Assembly: GCF_025370935.1 (NCBI RefSeq)
Contig: NC_133497.1
Span: 62,001-126,000, forward strand
Reading direction: 5' to 3'
Length of the DNA stretch: 64,000 nucleotides
From: Choristoneura fumiferana
Lineage: Eukaryota > Arthropoda > Insecta > Lepidoptera > Tortricidae
Notes under the pieces: generated by a model
Databases searched by the model: none
What the model saw: only the letters and a program-made list of their open reading frames with translations
What the model was told of the DNA's origin: nothing
Program-made: the position numbers and the translations under genes
Part shown: in pieces, positions 1 to 10,387 of the stretch
Layout of the letters: the number at the start of each line of letters is the position of its first letter
Numbering within the stretch: position 1 is the first letter of the stretch

Positions 1-59
1 GCACCCACCTACCTGCGTGCAAATTTTTAGCAAATTCCGTTCAGCTTACGCGTGATTGT

Positions 60-105
60 AACGAACAAACAAACTTTCGCATTTATAATATTAGTGTGAA
101 GTCGT
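60..105 (+). repeat. RTE-type repeat tail
   Basis: The stretch ends with 'ctttcgcatttataatatta', the 3' end of a very common lepidopteran RTE-derived repeat. Longer members in this window lie at 8549-8795, 18050-18305, 39885-40205 and 43755-43945. Only the last part is present here. Confidence 0.6.
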
Positions 106-154
106 AATGAAGCCTACTCAAAAAGATTTCGTACGTATGGTAGAGAGTATAGTG

Positions 155-462
155 AGACTAATTTGTGTTTAGACCACTTGCATTTTTGACAAGATGAGAT
201 TTAGACTAAAAACGTTTTAGACCAGTTGCATTTTGGACGAGTAGCGTTATAGACGAGTTATATTTTTAGACCAGTTGCGTTTTAGGCGAAAAGCGTTTTA
301 GACCAGCTTCCAGTTGCGTTTTAGACCACTTGCTACTTAGACCAGTTGCCTTATAGACCACTAGCTACTTAGACCAGCTGCTTTTTAGACCACATGCTAC
401 ATAGACCAGCTGCTTTTTAGACCACATGCTACATAGACCAGTTGTTTTTTAGACGAAGTGAG
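155..462. repeat. Degenerate minisatellite, about 18-bp unit
   Basis: The phrase 'tagaccagttgcnttttag' recurs about 15 times with drift, including variants with 'acttgctactt' and 'acatgctac'. The unit length varies around 17-22 bp. There is no coding frame or other annotation. The following 463-840 is AT-rich with no gene visible. Confidence 0.8.
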
Positions 463-844
463 ACTAACCCATTTATTCAGTAAATAGGCCGCAATGGGCA
501 CTTTTACACGTCATTTTTAAACTACCAGCACTTTCGGATAGACCATCATTGCCAAGAAGAATATGCCGCAAGAAACTTGGCAAAAAGTAATTTTTTCATA
601 ATAATATAATTACAAATAAAATACTTAAAAACTATATTATACAATTAAAGAAAAAAAATACAAAAAATAATAATAAAAATACGAGGATGTATGGGGTCCC
701 TTTGTTACAATACTAAACACTAACTATATCTAAACTATATCTACGTTCAGTGGAAGTGTAGAATGCTTCCATCGTCATAAATTTTAAAATGATAATCATA
801 ATCATAATTTTCTTTCGCCCCCTTTCATTAGTCATAACTATTGA

Positions 845-993
845 GCTGTTTTTTTGTAAGGGGTCGCAGTTCTAACCTAACCTAACCTACTTTTCTGGCA
901 ACTGTTTTTTTTGTAAGGGTCGTAGTCCTAACCTAACCAAACCTGCTTTTTTGTCAGCTGGTCTTTTTTAAAAGGAGTCACAGTTCTAACTTT
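845..993. repeat. Tandem repeat of about 58 bp containing CCTAA runs
   Basis: Two full and one partial copies of a unit 'gctgttttttttgtaagg' + 'tcgcagttctaacctaacc' are present. The first unit holds three CCTAA repeats (872-889), the insect telomere motif in reverse, but the array is far too short to call a telomeric tract. Confidence 0.6.
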
Positions 994-1051
994 GTAATGT
1001 TTTAATGTATGACATGTATTATTTCTGAAATTTAAAATTATTCCTTTAAAA

Positions 1052-1180
1052 CATTCATCATCATCCCAGCCTATATACGTCCCACTGCTGAGCACAGGCC
1101 TCCTCTCAGAACAAGAGGGCTTGGGCTATAGTACCCACGCGGGCCCAGTGCGGATTGGGAACTTCACACACCCTCACCTT
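1052..1180 (+). repeat. Lepidopteran interspersed repeat ('cccactgctgggcacagg' family)
   Basis: It carries 'cccagcctatatacgtccc', 'gcacaggcctcctctcagaa' and 'gcgggcccagtgcggattgg'. Further members in the window are at 34190-34410, 44185-44320 and 62670-62880. It has no coding function that I can see. Confidence 0.75.
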
Positions 1181-1483
1181 TCCTTTAAAACATTAGAGGA
1201 TAAAATGGTATGAATAATAATAATAGTACTTAAATATAAAAATATGACCTACAATGTTTATGAAAAATAAACAGTATGCCTTTTGATATTAATATTATGG
1301 TGATCAATTTTATGACTTTTGTCTTGTATGGCATGTAACATTATTCTACTTAATCATTATATTTATTTTGCATTATACCTAACAACGATTATGACTATTG
1401 ATTATTATGACCGAAAATAATATGGGCACCAAGTTCTGAGTATCGAAAATCGAAACAATAAAATTATGGGTGTCGAAGGGATC

Positions 1484-1592
1484 CCGTTTGGTTAATAGAC
1501 AAATTCCATACCAAGCGAAAGTATGAAGTCCATAGAATATGCAAACGTTAGGCTGCCTATATGCTACTGGAATTTGTCTATTAACCAAACCG
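1484..1592. mobile_element. Small palindromic element (MITE-like hairpin)
   Basis: The left arm 'ggttaatagacaaattcc' (from 1488) is matched by the reverse complement 'ggaatttgtctattaacc' near 1568-1587, with about 60 bp between them. The arms are close to perfect over about 22 bp. Confidence 0.65.
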
Positions 1593-1699
1593 TTATTTTT
1601 TTTTTTAATTATTAATTAATCCAACAATCCAACATTAACATATCCTGGGCTGAAATTTTTTAGACAACCCATATGCAATATATTAATTGACATATTAAA

Positions 1700-2900
1700 T
1701 TTCATGAATTAGTGAATCGAACGCTTTACTGTAGTCGACACATTCACTAATTCATACAAAAATTTGGGAAGCGCTAAAAGAAACGGGAATAGAACACAAG
1801 TACATAAGACTTATAAAAAATGTCTACATAAACAGCACAGCATGCATCCAACTAGAAAAGAAAGGCAACATGTTTCAAATGCAAAAAGGAGTAAGGCAAG
1901 GGGATCCTCTCTCGCCCGCACTGTTCCTAGCTGTATTAGAGAGGATCTTCAGGAATCTCGAATGGGAAGACCTAGGCATAACTATAGATGGGCGCAAATT
2001 AACCCACTTACGATTTGCGGACGATATTGTGCTATTCGCAAAAACGTCAGAAGATTTAAACAAGATGATCAACGATCTAGCATCTGAGAGCGCAAAGACC
2101 GGGCTGAAGCTAAATCCAGAAAAAACAAAAATTATGACCAACGGTAATAAAGATCCAGTATCAGTAGAGAAGACTCAGATCACCTATGCGGAAGAATACA
2201 TATATCTCGGCCAACTGATGTCTCCAAAAGATAATATAAACAAAGAAGTTGAAAGAAGAATTGCAAACAGCTGGAAAAAGTATTGGGGTTTAAAGGAAAT
2301 AATGAAAGACAAAAATCTACACATAACAACTAAAACCAAACTATTTAATGCATGCGTCCTGCCGATATTGGCATATGGTAGCGAAACATGGGCTCTAACA
2401 AAGAACATAACAAGTAAACTTTCGGTATGCCAACGCGCGATGGAAAGAAGCATGATAGGAATAAAAAAACAGACAAAGTAAGAAACAGCCACATCAGACA
2501 CAAGACTAAAGTCCAAGATATATCGCGGAAAATAAGAAGGCAAAAATGGAAATGGGCAGGTCACATACTGAGAGGGAAAGAAAAATGGAGCAAAATAGTT
2601 ACACAATGGTACCCGAGAAATGGGAAAAGAAAAAGGGGAAGACCACAAGGAAGGTGGGATGACGATATCAGACAGGTCGCAGGAATATCATGGAATAGAG
2701 TGGCTATAGAAAGACGAGAATGGAGAAGATTGGAGGAGGCCTTTGCCACCTGGCAAACGGACATGCAAAAAATAAGCAAACGAGATATCTACGAATAAAA
2801 GAGAAGGAAGGAAGTGATGAAATACATTTATACATTCTTGCAATGTTACATGCTGTCCGATTAAAGGCTTATAATAAAATAATAATAATAATTAAATTTA
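1700..2900 (+). mobile_element. 5'-truncated non-LTR retrotransposon (endonuclease/reverse transcriptase type)
   Basis: The reading frame from 1762 encodes the C-terminal half of a LINE reverse transcriptase. It shows the 'GVRQGDPLSP' motif, the catalytic 'FADDIVLFA' motif (nt 2017-2043) and the thumb motif 'LNPEKTKIM'. A frameshift around 2427-2481 moves the rest into another frame, where the typical tail 'KWKWAGHILRG', 'GRPQGRWDDD' and a W/EEAF-rich end follow to 2798. The 3' end runs into 'aataataataat'. Everything 5' of the palm domain is missing, and a weak continuation of homology upstream to about 1700 is likely. It is a dead copy. It lies upstream of zinc-finger copy A, in what is presumably that gene's intron 1. 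Confidence 0.85.
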
Positions 2901-3139
2901 ATAATAATAATATTTAAATTTCATTGACGTATTACGTTTCATCCATTAACCAGCTTGGTGAAGGTCGTTCTTAAACGGATCTTAGAATATAATCATTTGC
3001 ACGTGTGAAGCCGCGGATAAAAACTAGTATGAACTAAATAAAGTTTTACTCAAAGTTAATGGAAAGGAAAATTGACATGGTATTGTACACCAAGTAATTA
3101 AATATATTTTTTTACATTATAACTTAATATCTATTTCAG

Positions 3140-6100
3140 TTTACAGAGCAGAGCCAACCACGTTGAAGCAGGAGTGCAGTGACGCTGCGGCTGACAGCTC
3201 CGAAGAGTCCTGCGCCAGCAGCGAGTGTTCGGGAGAGTACCTCAAGGAGGAGCCTGCAGATACTGCCGGCTGCGACGCAGAGCTTCTTATGAGTATGGTC
3301 AGGCCTTGTACCGTCCGCCTCTCGCGCGCCCTCGTGCACGAGTACTGTGCCAGCACGCCGCGCGCCGCACCGCGCCATGACGCCCGCGACCCTGGCTCCG
3401 CCACTCGAACAAGTCCAATGCGCCAGAAAGTTCACGCGCAGGAACAAATGTTGGCATGTGACAGTTGCAGCGCACAGTACACGCAAAAAAATAAACTAAT
3501 TAGACATTTGAGAAGTTGCTCGAGCCGTATTTGGCAAGCATCTAAACCCGTGCTCGGTAGAAATACCACAAAAGAAAAAACCTTCTCTTGCAATCAATGT
3601 ACTGAACAGTTTCTGTCTAAAGCCGATTTATCTGTACACAGACGAGCGTGCCCCCGAGGGACGGGCCCTCCACCTAACAGGTGCGACGCTTGCGCGGGAC
3701 AAGCACGAGGCAAGCTCATCCACATTCCTTGCGCAGAGAAAAAAACTCTCTCTTGTGACACTTGCGGGAAGAAATATGCTGAAAAATATTACTTCGCTGC
3801 TGATATACAACCAGCAAAGGAGCAACTTTATAAATGCGATGTTTGTGCAAAACAGTTTTCGCGAAAATGTTATTTGGCCGTGCATAAGAAGACACACACA
3901 ACAGGCAGCTCTTACTGCTGCGATACTTGTAGCAAAACATACAGAAAGAAGTCACAGTTAATTATCCACATTCGCAGTCACACGAGGGAGAAGCCTTACC
4001 GCTGTGATGTCTGTCAGAAGCAGTTTTCGTCCACTTCAAGCTTGTCTTGTCATAAACGCACCCACACTGGGGAGAAGCCTTACTGCTCTGATGTCACGGC
4101 GGCAACACTCCACTGCTGCAATGTCTGTCAGAAGCAGTTTTCAGACCGTTGGCGCTTTACTAATCATAAATGCATCCACACGGGGGAACGACCTTACAGC
4201 TGCGAAGTCTGTCAGAAACGGTTCTTGAAGAAAGGTGGTTTAATTAGACACAAGGAAACGCACAAGACTGACGCAATGAAAAGAGGTTATTTGTGCGATA
4301 TTTGTAACAAAAAATGCAGAGACAAGTCTAAGTTAATTATCCACATTCGCAGTCACACGGGGGACAAGCCTTTCTGCTGTGATGTCTGTCAGAAGCGGTT
4401 CGCGGATAAATATCAGCTTAATGTCCACAAACGGATCCACACGGGGGAGAAGCCTTACTGCTGTGATGTCTGTCAGAAGCGGTTCGCGGAGAAATATCAG
4501 CTTAATGTCCACAAACGGATCCACACGGGGGAGAAGCCTTACTGCTGTGATGTCTGTCAGAAGCGGTTCGCGGAGAAATATCTCCTTAATGCCCACAAAC
4601 GGATCCACACGGGGGAGAAGCCTTACTGCTGTGATGTCTGTCAGAAGCGGTTCGCGGTTAAACGACACCTTAATGTCCACAAACGGATCCACACGGGGGA
4701 GAAGCCTTACCGCTGTGATGTCTGTCAGAAGCAGTTTTCGTCCACTTCAAGCTTGTCTTGTCATAAACGCACCCACACTGGGGAGAAGCCTTACTGCTCT
4801 GATGTCACGGCGGCAACACTCCACTGCTGCAATGTCTGTCAGAAGCAGTTTTCAGACCGTTGGCGCTTTACTAATCATAAATGCATCCACACGGGGGAAC
4901 GACCTTACAGCTGCGAAGTCTGTCAGAAACGGTTCTTGAAGAAAGGTGGTTTAATTAGACACAAGGAAACGCACAAGACTGACGCAATGAAAAGAGGTTA
5001 TTTGTGCGATATTTGTAACAAAAAATGCAGATACAAGTCTAAGTTAATTAACCACATTCGCAGTCACACGGGGGACAAGCCTTTCTGCTGTGATGTCTGT
5101 CAGAAGCGGTTCGCGGAGAAATATCAGCTTAATGTCCACAAACGGATCCACACGGGGGAGAAGCCTTACTGCTGTGATGTCTGTCAGAAGCGGTTCGCGG
5201 AGAAATGTCAGCTTAATGTCCACAAACGGATCCACACGGGGGAGAAGCCTTACTGCTGTGATGTCTGTCAGAAGTGGTTCGCGGAGAAATATCACCTTAA
5301 TGTCCACAAACGGATCCACACGGGGGAGAATCCTTACCGCTGTGATGTCTGTCAGAAGCAGTTTTCGTCTACTTCAAACTTGTCTTGTCATAAACGCAAC
5401 CACACGGGGGAGAAGCCTTACTGCTGTGATGTCTGTCGGAAGCGGTTCGCGTATAAACAAGTTCTTAATATCCACAAACTGATCCACACGGGGGAGAAAC
5501 CCTACCAGTGCAACGTCTGTCAGAAGCGGTTCTCTTCGAAAAGTAGTTTAGCTAGACACAAAGAAACGCACAAGACTGACACGATGAAAAAAGGTTATTT
5601 GTGCGATATTTGTAACAAAAAGTGGAGTGACAAGTCTAAGTTAATTATCCACATTCGCAGTCACACGGGGGACAAGCCTTTCTGCTGTGATGTCTGTCAG
5701 AAGCGGTTCGCGGCTAAATATCACTTAAATGTCCACAAACGGATCCACACGGGGGAGAAGCCTTACTGCTGTGATGTCTGTCAGAAGTGGTTCGCGGAGA
5801 AATATCACCTTAATGTCCACAAACGGATCCACACGGGGGAGAAGCCTTACCGCTGTGATGTCTGTCAGAAGCAGTTTTCGTCCACTTCAAACTTGTCTTG
5901 TCATAAACGGATCCACACGGGGGAGAAGCCTTACTGCTGTGATGTCTGTCAGAAGCGGTTCGCGCAGAAATATCTCCTTAATGCCCACAAACGGATCCAC
6001 ACGGGGGAGAAACCCTACCAGTGCAACGTCTGTCAGAAGCGGTTCTCTTCGAAAACTAGTTTAGCTAGACACAAAGAAACGCACAAGACTGACCCGATGA

Positions 6101-6483
6101 AAAAAGGTTATTTGTGCGATACTTGTAACAAAAAGTGGAGTACTAAGTCTGCGTTAATTATCCACATTCGCAGTCACACGGGGGAGAAGCCTTACCGCTG
6201 TGATGTCTGTCAGAAGCAGTTTTCGTCCACTTCAAACTTGTCTTGGCATAAACGCAAACACACGGGGGAGAAGCCTTACTGCTGTGATGTCTGTCAGAAG
6301 CGGTTCGCGGATAAATATCTCCTTAATGTCCACAAACGGATCCACACGGGGGAGAAACCCTACCAGTGCAACGTCTGTCAGAAGCGGTTCTCGTCGAAAA
6401 GTAGTTTAGCTAGACACAAAGAAACGCACAAGACTGACACAATGAAAAAAGGTTATTTGTGCGATACTTGTAACAAAAAATGA
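3140..6483 (+). CDS. C2H2 zinc-finger protein, copy A, exon 2 (long finger array, ends at a premature stop)
   Basis: This is the main exon of a poly-zinc-finger protein, probably a sequence-specific DNA-binding transcriptional regulator in the nucleus. The exon opens at 3140 after 'ctatttcag' in phase 1, exactly as in copy B, so it needs an upstream exon that is not in the window. The first 75 or so codons are acidic and contain psi-K-x-E type motifs (LKQE, LKEE; possible SUMO sites) and an 'RPCTVRLSRALVHEY' motif. Two C2HC fingers follow (from nt 3451), then degenerate fingers, then about 30 near-identical 28-residue C2H2 fingers joined by HTGEKPY/HTGDKPF linkers. The sequences of fingers 6-13 recur as a 711-bp direct repeat (4001 against 4712). 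The frame closes at TGA 6481-6483, where sister repeats have TGG, and the same frame then continues as fingers. Whether the stop is real or a base error is unknown. Confidence 0.85.
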
Positions 6484-7520
6484 AGAAACAAGTCTGCGTT
6501 AATTATCCACATTCGCAGTCACACGGGGGAGAAGCCTTACAGCTGCGATGTCTGTCAGAAGCAGTTTTCGTGCACTTCAGACTTGTCTCGTCATAAACGC
6601 ACCCACACAGGCGAGAAGCCTTACTGCTGTGATGTCTGTCAGAAGCAGTTTTCGTCCACTTCAAGCTTGTCTTGTCATAAACGCACCCACACTGGGGAGA
6701 AGCCTTACTGCTCTGATGTCACGGCGGCAACACTCCACTGCTGCAATGTCTGTCAGAAGCAGTTTTCAGACCGTTGGCGCTTAACTTATCATAAACGCAT
6801 CCACACGGGGAACGACCTTACAGCTGCGAAGTCTGTCAGAAGCGGTTCTTGGAGAAAAATAGTTTAATTAGACACAAGGAAACGCACAAGACTGACGCAA
6901 TGAAAAGAGGTTATTTGTGCGATATTTGTAACAAAAAATGCAGAGACAAGTCTAAGTTAATCATCCACATTCGCAGTCACACGGGGGACAAGCCTTTCTT
7001 CTGTGATGTCTGTCAGAAGCGGTTCGCGGATAAATATCACTTTAATGTCCACAAACGGATCCACACGGGGGAGAAACCTTACTGCTGTGATGTCTGTCAG
7101 AAGCGGTTCGCGGTTAAACAAAACCTTAATGTCCACAAACTGATCCACACGGGGGAGAAGCCTTTCTATTGCGATATCTGCCATAAGTGCTTTGCGTTAA
7201 ATAAATATCTTACCGTCCACAAAACGATTCATAAGGGGGAGCGTTACTGCTGCGATGTCTGTCAGAATCAGTTTACGCACAAACTTGCTATTATAAAACA
7301 CTTTAAGCAGACACTTTGCGAATTCTGTAAGCAACAATTCGGTTGCCGTGGCTCTTTAGATATACACAAACGGACGGAGCACGCGGGGGCGTCCTTTCTT
7401 TGTGCTGTTTGCAAGAAACAGTTTGCGAGTAAGCAGCTGCTGACGCGGCACGCGGCGGTCCACGTGTGGCTGCCGTCGGGCGCCGAGTGGGAGGTGGGGG
7501 GGGAGCTTCATAGTTGCTGA
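6484..7520 (+). pseudogene. Copy A, 3' part of the finger array, disrupted
   Basis: After the TGA at 6481 the same frame carries further C2H2 fingers to about 6805. There a run of five G found in other repeats is four G (6807-6810), shifting the frame so that the linker reads HTGNDLTAAKS. The fingers resume in the next frame (6849-7520), including the conserved terminal cassette: YCCDVCQNQF, a finger missing its last His, LCEFCKQQFGCRG and FLCAVCKKQFASKQ. A lost G in the G-run at 7495-7503 also replaces the ancestral ending GGAS-stop by GELHSC-stop. With a nonsense change and two shifts, the 3' part cannot be translated together with the exon above as assembled. Confidence 0.75.
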
Positions 7521-7587
7521 ACCTGACATTTCATTGTCATTGGTACTCAGTATGCTTGGTCTACAGAAGCAGTCTAATAATAATAAT

Positions 7588-8004
7588 AAGGCCGAGATGG
7601 ACAAACTCAGCAAGTACCTTGATTTGACTCACGAGGTGACTGCTATGTGGGATGTGGACTCGACGATCATTGTCCCGATAGTTGTTTCGGCAAACGGTCT
7701 AATAGCGAAGAGTCTCGAGTCTCGACCAACACCTCTTGAGGCTCTCGCGATGGCTGGCTCAAGGGCCAGATACAGACGGCGGTACTTCGGGACACGGCAC
7801 GCATCGTCCGGAGGTGCCTCCCTCTGCGGCCCTGACCACCGGTAGCTTGTGCCCCGTGCCCTGCCCCGCTATCGGCGGCAAACTTGGTTAGGCTTTTATA
7901 ATATTTCTTAATTTGTTTGTACTTTTTGTATTTTACTTTTTATGAGTATTATAAAAACCTAAACTAAGAAAGAAAATAAATAAAGAGACTAATAATAATA
8001 ATAG
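7588..8004 (+). mobile_element. LINE 3' fragment (copy A)
   Basis: The frame reads 'MDKLSKYLDLTHEVTAMW', 'STIIVPIVVSANGLIAKS' and is followed by a 3' end with 'ttataatatttcttaatttg' and an 'aataataataata' tail. The same protein end occurs on the minus strand at 54281-54649, where more of it is preserved. It sits about 65 bp after the stop of copy A, so it probably forms part of its 3' UTR. Copy B has the same insertion at the equivalent place, and copy C does not. Confidence 0.8.
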
Positions 8005-8018
8005 TACATTGTTGTAGA

Positions 8019-8548
8019 AGCTCGAAAGTAAGCAATAGATGAACGAGTTAGTTTGAAGGCCGGCCCGAAGGGGAGGCCTTCGATAATACGAGTTCATCTA
8101 TTGCACTTTCGGCCGAGGCTAAACGTTGTGCTTTTCACGATCACTGCGAGGAAATAAAAAATATTTATTACAAAACAAACAATAAGAATCTAGTGACTGT
8201 GTTACGTACGCTACGTGCCTACGGATCTCTAACCTAGCGGCATCGTAATCCAACTGAATATGCTGCCTCTGCGCTGACTTTGCTCACGTACGGCTCCGTG
8301 CGTGACTGAATGCGTGAGGCGCTGACCACGTTCCATGCAGCAGCGCCGAACATGAACCTCCGCGAGTCAGTCAATTGCTAGCATCGCATTGGCTCAGGCT
8401 CTTAGGTTAAGTTAGGCTTAAGAACTTTTTAATGTAATTTATTATTAAGTAAATTAATTCCATTTAATTGGGTTTTTGGACTCTTTGCCTGCAACCTCCA
8501 TATTTACTGCGTTGCTTCCACCGCCGTGTGACCGTATTTATATTTTGC
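8019..8548. repeat. A-B spacer: hairpin element and GC-richer unannotated sequence
   Basis: A near-perfect hairpin at about 8027-8112 pairs 'gcaatagatgaac' with 'gttcatctattgc' around 'gaaggccggcccgaaggg'. The rest to 8548 shows no gene. The whole stretch is repeated in the B-C spacer at 17527-18050 with few differences. Confidence 0.6.
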
Positions 8549-8795
8549 TGACTAGCTTATGCCCGCGACTTCGTCTGCGCGAATCTAGGTTATCGCGCGG
8601 TGGCGCCCTCTACCGAAATAAATGTATCCTATGTTGATCCTTCGGGTTCAAAAAAACCCTTAGTTTCGCCATGTCTGTCTGTCTGTCTATATCTTTATAT
8701 CAAATTTCATCAAAATCGGTTCAGTGGTTTCGACGTGAAAGCGTAACAGACAGACAGACAGTTACTTTCGCATTTATACTATTATAAGTAGGGAT
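8549..8795 (+). repeat. RTE-derived short interspersed repeat
   Basis: It begins 'gactagcttatgcccgcgac', contains 'aaaatcggttcagtggttt' and 'gacagacagacagtt', and ends 'ctttcgcatttatactatta'. This is the standard shape of the abundant lepidopteran RTE-tail repeat. The duplicate in the next spacer is at 18050-18305. Confidence 0.75.
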
Positions 8796-8948
8796 AGTAG
8801 AGATAGAAGATTTAATTTGTAACAATTTTCATTTTTTTTTTCAATGTAATTTTCTATAAATAGACTAGGGATGTCACGAATGTCATTTCTACCACATTCG
8901 CGAATGCGGATGCGAATATTTAGGACGCGAATGTGTCAAAAAGTCGCC

Positions 8949-9170
8949 CTGCCGTGAAACAGCAGTGCTTGCACTGTTGTGTTTCGGCGTGGAGACTAAG
9001 ACAGCCGGTGAAATTACTAGCACTTGAGGTATCCCATGTTAGGCCTCTAGGTTGGTGACGCATCTACAATCCCCCTGGTGTTGCAGATGTCTATGGGCGG
9101 TAGTGATCTCTTACCATCAGGAGACCCACTTGCTCGTTTGCCATCCTGTCCAATAATAATAAAAATAAAA
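8949..9170 (+). repeat. Interspersed repeat of the 'gatctcttaccatcaggaga' family
   Basis: It contains 'cagcagtgcttgcactgttg', 'gtttcggcgtggagactaag' and 'gtagtgatctcttaccatca', and ends in 'aataataataaa'. Other members are at 18440-18735, 26735-26910 (minus), 35300-35530, 36815-37075, 55215-55390 (minus) and 63780-64000. The short A-rich end suggests a LINE- or SINE-derived 3' end. Confidence 0.7.
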
Positions 9171-9487
9171 TTAACTACCTAAATATTTGTATTTAGGTCC
9201 AAATTTCATGACTCAAAACCTAGCGGTTGTTATTTCAAACTTTTATCTCTAGGTATTTCAAACTTTTATCTCTAGGTATTAAGTATCCCGTGGGAATATC
9301 GGGATAAAAAGTCGCGATGTGTTATTTCAGACGTCCAGCTATAGTTTGGCTAATGAAAGCTGAACCAAGCTATTATTTGAGTGGCAACATTATTCGAATG
9401 TCATGGGCAAACAGACCAAAGAGTATAAAGAAAATAGACACTTGAGCTTGCACTATTATCTATTCTGTGACTTGTTGAGTTTAGGTA

Positions 9488-9592
9488 GTATAGTCTGTCA
9501 AAAAAGAGAAGAAATTAAAAAGTGGCAACACTGTAGTGTCATCCCTTTCAAACCAAAAAGAGAGGACACTACAGTGTTGCCACTTTTTAATT
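9488..9592. mobile_element. Palindromic MITE, partly deleted
   Basis: The arms 'agtggcaacactgtagtgtc' and its reverse complement face each other. The intact sister in the B-C spacer is 18992-19131, where both arms reach 'gtatagtctgtc'. Here the right end and about 200 bp beyond it are lost. Confidence 0.7.
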
Positions 9593-9667
9593 ATAAATAG
9601 TGTAACTAGCACGACTTTCTTTTATTTATATTACTTGTATTGTGGTTATATCCCGCGCCTCGCTCAG

Positions 9668-9783
9668 CAGGACTACTACGAAACTCGATGTTCGTATCGT
9701 ACCCTCCCTCTCGCTCTTGTATTAAATAGTTTATGTGTCAGAGGGACCGCACGACGAGAACTTCTAGTTTCGTAGTAGCCCTG
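9668..9783. mobile_element. Palindromic MITE ('ctactacgaaactcgaagtt' family)
   Basis: It runs from 'ctactacgaaactcg' to the reverse complement 'agtttcgtagtagccctgcg', with 'accctccctctcgc' and 'cagagggaccgcacgac' inside. Relatives are at 19402-19672 (interrupted by about 115 bp), 26480-26606, 50455-50580 and 54965-55090. Confidence 0.7.
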
Positions 9784-9989
9784 CGCCCTGCAGTTGAAGG
9801 ATTAAAAAAAAAGTCAAATACCACGATGACTGTATTAAAGTATGTAAGCTGTATTGGTTAAATGTGGTTTAAAGTGGGTTCAAACCCGAAACCTTTGAGT
9901 ATTTATCTAGATTTAAATACTCAAAGCCCGAAACCAATGCCAAAAATAATTTATCTGTGACATATGTCAGTGTCAGCTGTCATGTCATG

Positions 9990-10257
9990 TCACATTTCGC
10001 GTTTTGCTATTTCGGTCGGTTCGGTACTTTCATTGCTTGTTTGCTTTAACTTGGTTATCATTGTACTTACTTTTTGTTACTCAGTAACAGGCTGAAAAGC
10101 TCTCAGAAGAGAAATGAGTAGTTTTGAATTCGTCAAATGTTAACTCTGTAACCCGACAACGAATGGTCATCATATGATAACAGCCTCGTACTCAAACAAG
10201 CTATCTGCCAGCAGAGTGTGTTTGTGTTGTGTGTGTGTGACGCATGGCTGGCGCGTA
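9990..10257 (+). promoter_or_regulatory. Probable promoter and 5' UTR of copy B
   Basis: This stretch precedes the copy B start codon and is almost identical to 19866-20133 before copy C, including 'cgcgttttgctatttcggtc' and 'cgacaacgaatggtcatcat'. No clear TATA box is visible. A hairpin at 9860-9930 (inverted 'tttgagtattta') lies just upstream. The regulatory role is inferred from position and conservation only. Confidence 0.35.
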
Positions 10258-10258
10258 A
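10244..10258 (+). promoter_or_regulatory. Tiny upstream ORF overlapping the copy B start codon
   Basis: The ATG at 10244 opens a four-codon frame (M-A-G-A) whose TAA stop shares its last A with the main ATG at 10258 (TAATG). The same arrangement is at 20120-20134 before copy C. Such an overlap is compatible with termination-reinitiation control, but nothing here proves translation. Confidence 0.45.
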
Positions 10259-10387
10259 TGGAGCTATGCACGGCGATAAAGCCGTCGGCGGAAGGCGCGG
10301 AGCCCGAGGTCAAGCAGGAGGCGCCGCCGCCGCCCGCCGTGAAGCAGGAGCGCCGCGACGACGCCGACGACACCGCAGCGCCGACAG
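10258..10387 (+). CDS. C2H2 zinc-finger protein, copy B, exon 1
   Basis: It encodes 43 codons plus one base, starting MELCTAIKPSAEGAEPEVKQ. The stretch is acidic and proline-rich with two V-K-Q-E motifs matching the SUMO consensus psi-K-x-E. It ends 'gccgacag' before the donor GTAAGC at 10388, in phase 1. The exon 2 acceptor at 13652 has the matching phase, so exon 1 plus exon 2 gives a continuous frame of 608 residues to the stop at 15348. Copy C has an almost identical exon 1. Copy A's equivalent is not in the window. Confidence 0.75.

Noticed and set aside
872..889. Telomeric TTAGG array (also at 35291-35306 and 63760-63775)
   Set aside because: There are only three units each, next to common interspersed repeats. 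This is too short to indicate a telomere or a telomere-specific insertion.
2184..2648. 154-codon minus-strand frame
   Set aside because: It is antisense to the LINE reverse transcriptase fragment, which has clear RT motifs on the plus strand.
3136..3486. Antisense frames over the GC-rich head of exon 2 (also 13648-13998)
   Set aside because: They are shadows of the coding strand, without their own start context or homology.
4370..4700. CRISPR-like regular repeats
   Set aside because: The periodic 84-bp units are zinc-finger codons in a eukaryotic gene. There are no unique spacers.
4333..6409. Long open frames on the other strand and in other + frames across the finger arrays (e.g. 4379-4939 +, 4333-4692 -, 5044-5319 -)
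   Set aside because: The repeat unit is 84 bp, divisible by three and stop-free in several frames, so every frame looks open and repetitive. Only one frame gives C2H2 fingers.
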